From Halorubrum amylolyticum (GTDB lineage Archaea > Halobacteriota > Halobacteria > Halobacteriales > Haloferacaceae), in contig NZ_SDJP01000002.1 of assembly GCF_004114995.1 (NCBI RefSeq), positions 62,001 through 126,000 of the forward strand: a DNA stretch of 64,000 nucleotides. The letters run 5' to 3'. The position numbers and the translations under genes were made by a program. Shown piece by piece: positions 60,803-64,000 of this stretch. How positions within the stretch are numbered: position 1 is the stretch's first letter; every line of letters begins with the position of its first letter. Under the pieces are notes generated by a model that saw only the letters and a list, made by a program, of their open reading frames with translations, searched no databases and was not told where the DNA came from.

Positions 60803-61363
60803 GTGCCAACCGACACCGACCAGTCGACCGGAACGGAATCGTCGACCGGAACGGAATCGTCGACCGGAACGGAATCGTCGACAGAGACCCGACCGACCGG
60901 CGATCGGTCGACCCGCGCGCTCGCGCCGGTCGCCGGCGTCCTGCTGCTCGCCATCACGGTCGTGCTCGCGGGCGGCGTCGTGACCGCGGCCCTCGCCGCC
61001 CCGTCCGAGCCGGCGCCGACCGCGTCGCTGTCGCTGTCGGCGACCGACGACCGGATCGCGGTCACGCACCGCGGCGGCGACGCGCTCGACGCGGCAGATC
61101 TGTCGGTCCGCGTGCGCGTCGACGGCGAGCCGCTCGCCCGACAGCCGCCGGTCCCGTTCTTCTCCGCGGCGGGGTTCCGACCCGGCCCGACCGGCGCGTT
61201 CAACGCCGCGACCGACGGCGATCTGCGGGTCGGGACATCGGCGTCGTTCCGGGTCGCGGGAACGAACGACCCGGCCCTCGAACCCGGTCTGACCGTCACC
61301 GTCGAGGTCTCGGCCGACGGGCGACCCGTCGCGACGCTGGAGACGGTCGTCGAGTCCGGATAG
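60803..61363 (+). CDS. Type IV pilin-like protein with N-terminal STGTES repeats
   Basis: This 186-residue protein starts at GTG 60803 with GGATTTTTACC upstream as TATA. After three STGTES repeats it has RSTRALAPVAGVLLLAITVV then LAGGVVTAALAAPSE, the hydrophobic N-terminal segment of haloarchaeal type IV pilins, and a beta-rich C-terminus (VTVEVSADGRPVATLETVVE). The prepilin peptidase site is not the classical one, so pilin assembly is uncertain. The gene follows the secreted protein at a short distance. Confidence 0.75.
   Translation: MPTDTDQSTGTESSTGTESSTGTESSTETRPTGDRSTRALAPVAGVLLLAITVVLAGGVVTAALAAPSEPAPTASLSLSATDDRIAVTHRGGDALDAADLSVRVRVDGEPLARQPPVPFFSAAGFRPGPTGAFNAATDGDLRVGTSASFRVAGTNDPALEPGLTVTVEVSADGRPVATLETVVESG
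60823..60876 (+). repeat. 18-bp tandem repeat, three copies, at the start of the pilin-like gene
   Basis: GTCGACCGGAACGGAATC repeats exactly at 60823, 60841 and 60859, encoding STGTES three times in frame. Confidence 0.95.
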
Positions 61364-61394
61364 GGGGAGAGAAGAACGTTCGGGCGCTGCGTCG

Positions 61395-62018
61395 CTACTC
61401 CTCCGGGACCCGCGCGACCGTCGTGATCGCGCGCGGGCTCCGCGGCGTCGACCGCTGGATGTGGTGTTCGTACGTCTCGTAGCCGGCGGCCTCGAACATC
61501 CGGTCCGCCTCGCCCTCGTCGTAGAACAGCATGATCGCATCGGCGACGCGCTGGAGGACGCGGTTGCGCGGGTAGTCGGGGCCGACGACGAGCACCTGTC
61601 CGCCCGGCTTCGCGACGCGGCGCAGCTCCCGGAGCCCCTCGATCGGGTTCGGCCAGTACTCGATCGATCCCGAGGACCAGACGACGTCGAACGTGTCGTC
61701 GCGGAACGGGAGCCGCTCGGCGTCGCCGCGGTAGAAGTTCACGCGGTCGTGTCTCCCGAACTTCTCGAACGCCTTCTCCATCTGGTGAATGCTCTGGTCG
61801 AGCCCGTGAACGTCGTCGGCGTGTTCGAGCAGTCCCTCGGTGCCGAACCCGGTGCCGCATCCCACGTCGAGGACTTTCGGATCGTCGCCGAACTCCAGCC
61901 ACGAGAGCGCCTCCGCGCGCATCTCCTCGTTCCAGTTGAACCAGTTGATCGTGTCGTACACCTTCGAGAGGTACTTGTAGAACACCCGGGCGTTCGACTT
62001 GTCCTCGAGAATCCCCAT
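61395..62018 (-). CDS. Class I SAM-dependent methyltransferase
   Basis: This 207-residue methyltransferase shows PKVLDVGCGTGFGTEGLLEH (SAM-binding motif I), DDVHGLDQSIHQMEKAFEKF, NFYRGDAERLPFRDDTFDVV and VAKPGGQVLVVGPDYPR. The opening MGILEDKSNARVFYKYLSKV resembles quinone-ring or tocopherol-type methyltransferases, so menaquinone modification is a guess worth testing. It lies between the pilin-like gene and a hypothetical gene on the opposite strand. Confidence 0.88.
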   Translation of the reverse strand: MGILEDKSNARVFYKYLSKVYDTINWFNWNEEMRAEALSWLEFGDDPKVLDVGCGTGFGTEGLLEHADDVHGLDQSIHQMEKAFEKFGRHDRVNFYRGDAERLPFRDDTFDVVWSSGSIEYWPNPIEGLRELRRVAKPGGQVLVVGPDYPRNRVLQRVADAIMLFYDEGEADRMFEAAGYETYEHHIQRSTPRSPRAITTVARVPEE

Positions 62019-62153
62019 TTGCCGCTCGGTTGGGTCGCCCGACCCATAACGACACGGATTCCGCGGCCGCGGAGTCGTCGAGGCCGTCGGGACCGCGGCC
62101 GACGCCCGCCTCGGTTCCGACCGGCTTTTCCGCTCGGCGTCCGATATTCGGCT

Positions 62154-62993
62154 ATGGAACCGACGACGAGCGGCCGCTTCCGCGTCCACGACCGCCGCCC
62201 GCGTCCCGACATCGACGGGACCGGCCCCTCCGATCCCCCCGAGGAGTTCGTCCTCGTCGAGCACCCGGAGGGACCGATCGACCCGACCGATCCCGACGCC
62301 GAGGACCGATTCGATCCGCTGTACGCCGCCGCCGAAGGGTACGAGGGCGAACTCGCCGACCGCGTGGCGTCGCTGGAGCCGGGGTTCGTCGCCGACGCGA
62401 CGCTGGCGTGGACCGACGGCTCGGCCCGCTTCGCCGACGTCGCGGTCGTCCGCGAGAGCCGCTTCCGCTTCGCGGACGACGTGGAGGGGATGTTCGAGGC
62501 CGCCGTCGACGCGTGGGACCAGATCAGGTCCGCGGGCGAGGCGGTCGGCTCGGTCACGACCCGGTCGAACGACGGCGAGCCGAACGGCGCGCTGTACCTG
62601 TTCGCCGACGCCCCCGGAAGCGACGCCTTCGCCGACCTCCGGGCGGGCCGGCTCCCGATCGAACCGCTCGTCGCGCGCGTCAACGAGTCGCGCGAGGACG
62701 ACGACCCCCGCGAGGACGACGAGTCGCGCGAGGACGCCGACCCCCGCGAGGTCTTCGTCCTCCGGCCCGCCGCGCACGACTTCGTCGCCGTCTACGTCGT
62801 CTTCGACCGCGAGGGCGTGCTGGCCCAGACGGTCCGCGACACCTACGACCTCGGCCCCGGACTCGCCGCGGGCCTCGACGACGGCGCGCTCGACGCGGCC
62901 AAAGCGGGTTCGGAGAGCGGCGACGACGGAGCGGATTCGGCCGACGGAGACGGCGGCGACGAGGACGGCTTCGACGCGCTCGACCGACTGTAG
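62154..62993 (+). CDS. Haloarchaeal conserved hypothetical protein with acidic linkers
   Basis: This 279-residue protein begins MEPTTSGRFRVHDRRPRPDI. A helical and beta domain (about 60-170: LEPGFVADATLAWTDGSARF, VEGMFEAAVDAWDQI) is followed by Asp/Arg/Glu repeats (REDDDPREDDESREDADPRE), then VFVLRPAAHDFVAVYVVFDR and an acidic tail. I recognise it as a haloarchaeal family without a known role. The acidic stretches appear to be repeat expansions. Confidence 0.7.
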   Translation: MEPTTSGRFRVHDRRPRPDIDGTGPSDPPEEFVLVEHPEGPIDPTDPDAEDRFDPLYAAAEGYEGELADRVASLEPGFVADATLAWTDGSARFADVAVVRESRFRFADDVEGMFEAAVDAWDQIRSAGEAVGSVTTRSNDGEPNGALYLFADAPGSDAFADLRAGRLPIEPLVARVNESREDDDPREDDESREDADPREVFVLRPAAHDFVAVYVVFDREGVLAQTVRDTYDLGPGLAAGLDDGALDAAKAGSESGDDGADSADGDGGDEDGFDALDRL

Positions 62994-63021
62994 CTCGGTT
63001 CGCCATCTCCGCCTCAGTCGC

Positions 63022-63996
63022 TCAGAGCCAGTCCGCCTCCGGATCGACGCGGCCGTCGGGCGTTTCGCCGTTGAGCGCGGCGGCCACGTCGGCGGCGCCG
63101 CTCCGGTTCAGGTCGTCGCGGGCCTCCTCGCTGTACCACGCCGCGTGCGGCGTGACGACCGTGTCGTCGCGGCCGACGAGCGGGTCGTCCTCGGGCGGTT
63201 CCTCGGCGAGCACGTCGAGGCCGGCGCCCTTGATCGACCCCGACTCCAGCGCGTCGAGCAGCGCGTCGGCGTCGACGACCGGCCCGCGCCCCACGTTGAC
63301 GACCACGGAGTCCTCACCGAGCCGAGCGAGCGCGTCGGCGTCGACCATGCCCCGGGTCGCGTCCGTCAGGGGGGCGTAGACGCCGACGTGGTCGGCGCGG
63401 TCGAACAGCCCCTCGAACGACGCCTTCTCGACGCCGTACGCCGCCATCTCCTCGGCCTCCACGAACGGGTCGTAGGCGACGAGGTCGGCGTCGAACCCGG
63501 CGAGCTGTTCGGCCGCGCGCTTTGCGATCGGGCCGAACGAGACGAACCCGATCGTCGACGCGCTCACGCGGCGGACCGGCTGCCCGGCCTCCCAGCTCCA
63601 GCCGCCGGCGGCGACGTCGTCGTCGTACGCCTTCAGCGACCGGAGGCAGGCGAGAAGCAGCGAGACGGAGTGGGCCGCCACCTCGTCGGTGCAGTAGTCG
63701 GGGACGCGGGTGACGGTGACGCCCCGCTCGGCGGCGGTGCCCACGTCGACGTTGTCCACGCCGACCGCCGACCGGACGACCACCCGGAGGTCCAAGCGAT
63801 CGAGCGCCGCCGCGGTGACCGGCGTGTCGATGTCGGTCACCACCGCGTCGGCACCGTCCGCCGCCGCGATCAGATTCTCGGCCGACCCCAGTTCGGCGAC
63901 CTCGATCTCGACGGGTTCGTCGACCGCCTCGTCGAGGACCTCGCGGTACGTCTCCGGGTCGATCATCGGGAACGCGGACAGCACGACTCTGGCCAT
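63022..63996 (-). CDS. D-2-hydroxyacid dehydrogenase (CtBP-like)
   Basis: This 324-residue NAD(P)-dependent enzyme shows VVRSAVGVDNVDVGTAAERG, SASTIGFVSFGPIAKRAAEQ (the Rossmann glycine loop, with S in place of one Gly), VVVNVGRGPVVDADALLDAL with the catalytic Arg, LAEEPPEDD (Glu) and VTPHAAWYSEEA (catalytic His). The PHAAWYSEE ending matches the C-terminal-binding-protein-like branch. Substrate is undefined; glyoxylate or a phosphorylated hydroxyacid is possible. Its 5' side meets the window edge but the start ATG is inside. Confidence 0.92.
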   Translation of the reverse strand: MARVVLSAFPMIDPETYREVLDEAVDEPVEIEVAELGSAENLIAAADGADAVVTDIDTPVTAAALDRLDLRVVVRSAVGVDNVDVGTAAERGVTVTRVPDYCTDEVAAHSVSLLLACLRSLKAYDDDVAAGGWSWEAGQPVRRVSASTIGFVSFGPIAKRAAEQLAGFDADLVAYDPFVEAEEMAAYGVEKASFEGLFDRADHVGVYAPLTDATRGMVDADALARLGEDSVVVNVGRGPVVDADALLDALESGSIKGAGLDVLAEEPPEDDPLVGRDDTVVTPHAAWYSEEARDDLNRSGAADVAAALNGETPDGRVDPEADWL

Positions 63997-64000
63997 ACAC

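Noticed and set aside
1..64000. CRISPR arrays, rRNA, integrase or provirus genes
   Set aside because: No spaced identical repeats of CRISPR length, no rRNA-like stretch and no integrase or structural phage motifs were seen; the only tandem repeats are short units of 15-28 bp without spacers.

Overview
The window is chromosomal DNA of a haloarchaeon, most likely Halorubrum or a close relative. It is GC-rich with strongly acidic proteins. Many start codons lie 24-30 bases downstream of an A/T-rich TATA-like box with no room for a leader. The gene set is archaeal: SRP54, RFC small subunit, FtsZ2, ScpA/SMC, NcsA, MfnA, an orotate phosphoribosyltransferase and an IS1341-type TnpB. About 64 protein genes (one broken, one cut by the window edge), one tRNA-Ser and one insertion element are supported. 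No rRNA, CRISPR array or provirus was seen.

Layout. 0-4.1 kb: end of a probable pantoate kinase, then srp54 and a TnpB element, enclosed by two inverted copies of a ~400 bp GC-rich dispersed repeat. 4.1-7.1 kb: a cmi4-like gene and the biotin uptake operon bioY-bioM-bioN behind a BirA-type operator. 7.2-9.8 kb: a membrane NarI/GlpC/HdrD-like oxidoreductase. 9.9-15.8 kb: phosphate operon pstS, pstC-pstA-pstB-phoU and a low-molecular-weight phosphatase/ArsC-like gene. 15.8-20.2 kb: rhomboid protease, endonuclease V, a small Cys protein, a stress protein and a GntP permease. 20.2-27.5 kb: a rhodanese-metallo-beta-lactamase fusion, a MinD-like three-gene cluster, ppsA behind a TrmB-type site, and mfnA. 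27.7-33.4 kb: a Cas4-like protein, a cupin, a LeuA/CimA-type synthase, a truncated haemoglobin, tRNA-Ser(CGA), a MoxR ATPase and pyrE. 33.4-42.9 kb: a 3'-truncated glycosyltransferase, then a segregation and division block (scpA, smc, a coiled-coil gene, two RHH genes, ftsZ2) and ncsA. 43-53 kb: metabolic genes (thioesterase-like, alpha/beta hydrolase, mcm B12 subunit and meaB, VOC protein, mtnP, sulfate-exporter-like protein, HD hydrolase, malate:quinone oxidoreductase-like). 53-64 kb: HD nucleotidase, phosphoribosyltransferase, rfcS, etfBA, a membrane-anchored winged-helix protein facing a secreted protein, a pilin-like protein, a methyltransferase, a haloarchaeal hypothetical and a D-2-hydroxyacid dehydrogenase.

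How the genes fit together. The window holds two parts of CoA synthesis (pantoate kinase and the MfnA aspartate decarboxylase), complete biotin and phosphate importers, and an electron-transfer chain (EtfAB here, with a candidate quinone-side partner at 7.2 kb). Most chromosome-segregation and division genes sit in one 7 kb stretch. The clearest regulatory signals are DNA palindromes: TCGTCAACC-N14-GGTTTACGA before bioY, TACT-N7-GAGTA before ppsA, and an 18-bp GTAAGAC palindrome with extra half-sites before the RHH-ftsZ2 pair.

Caveats. All functions come from reading the sequence. Start codons are chosen from TATA spacing, Shine-Dalgarno matches and where conserved sequence begins. No database search was run.
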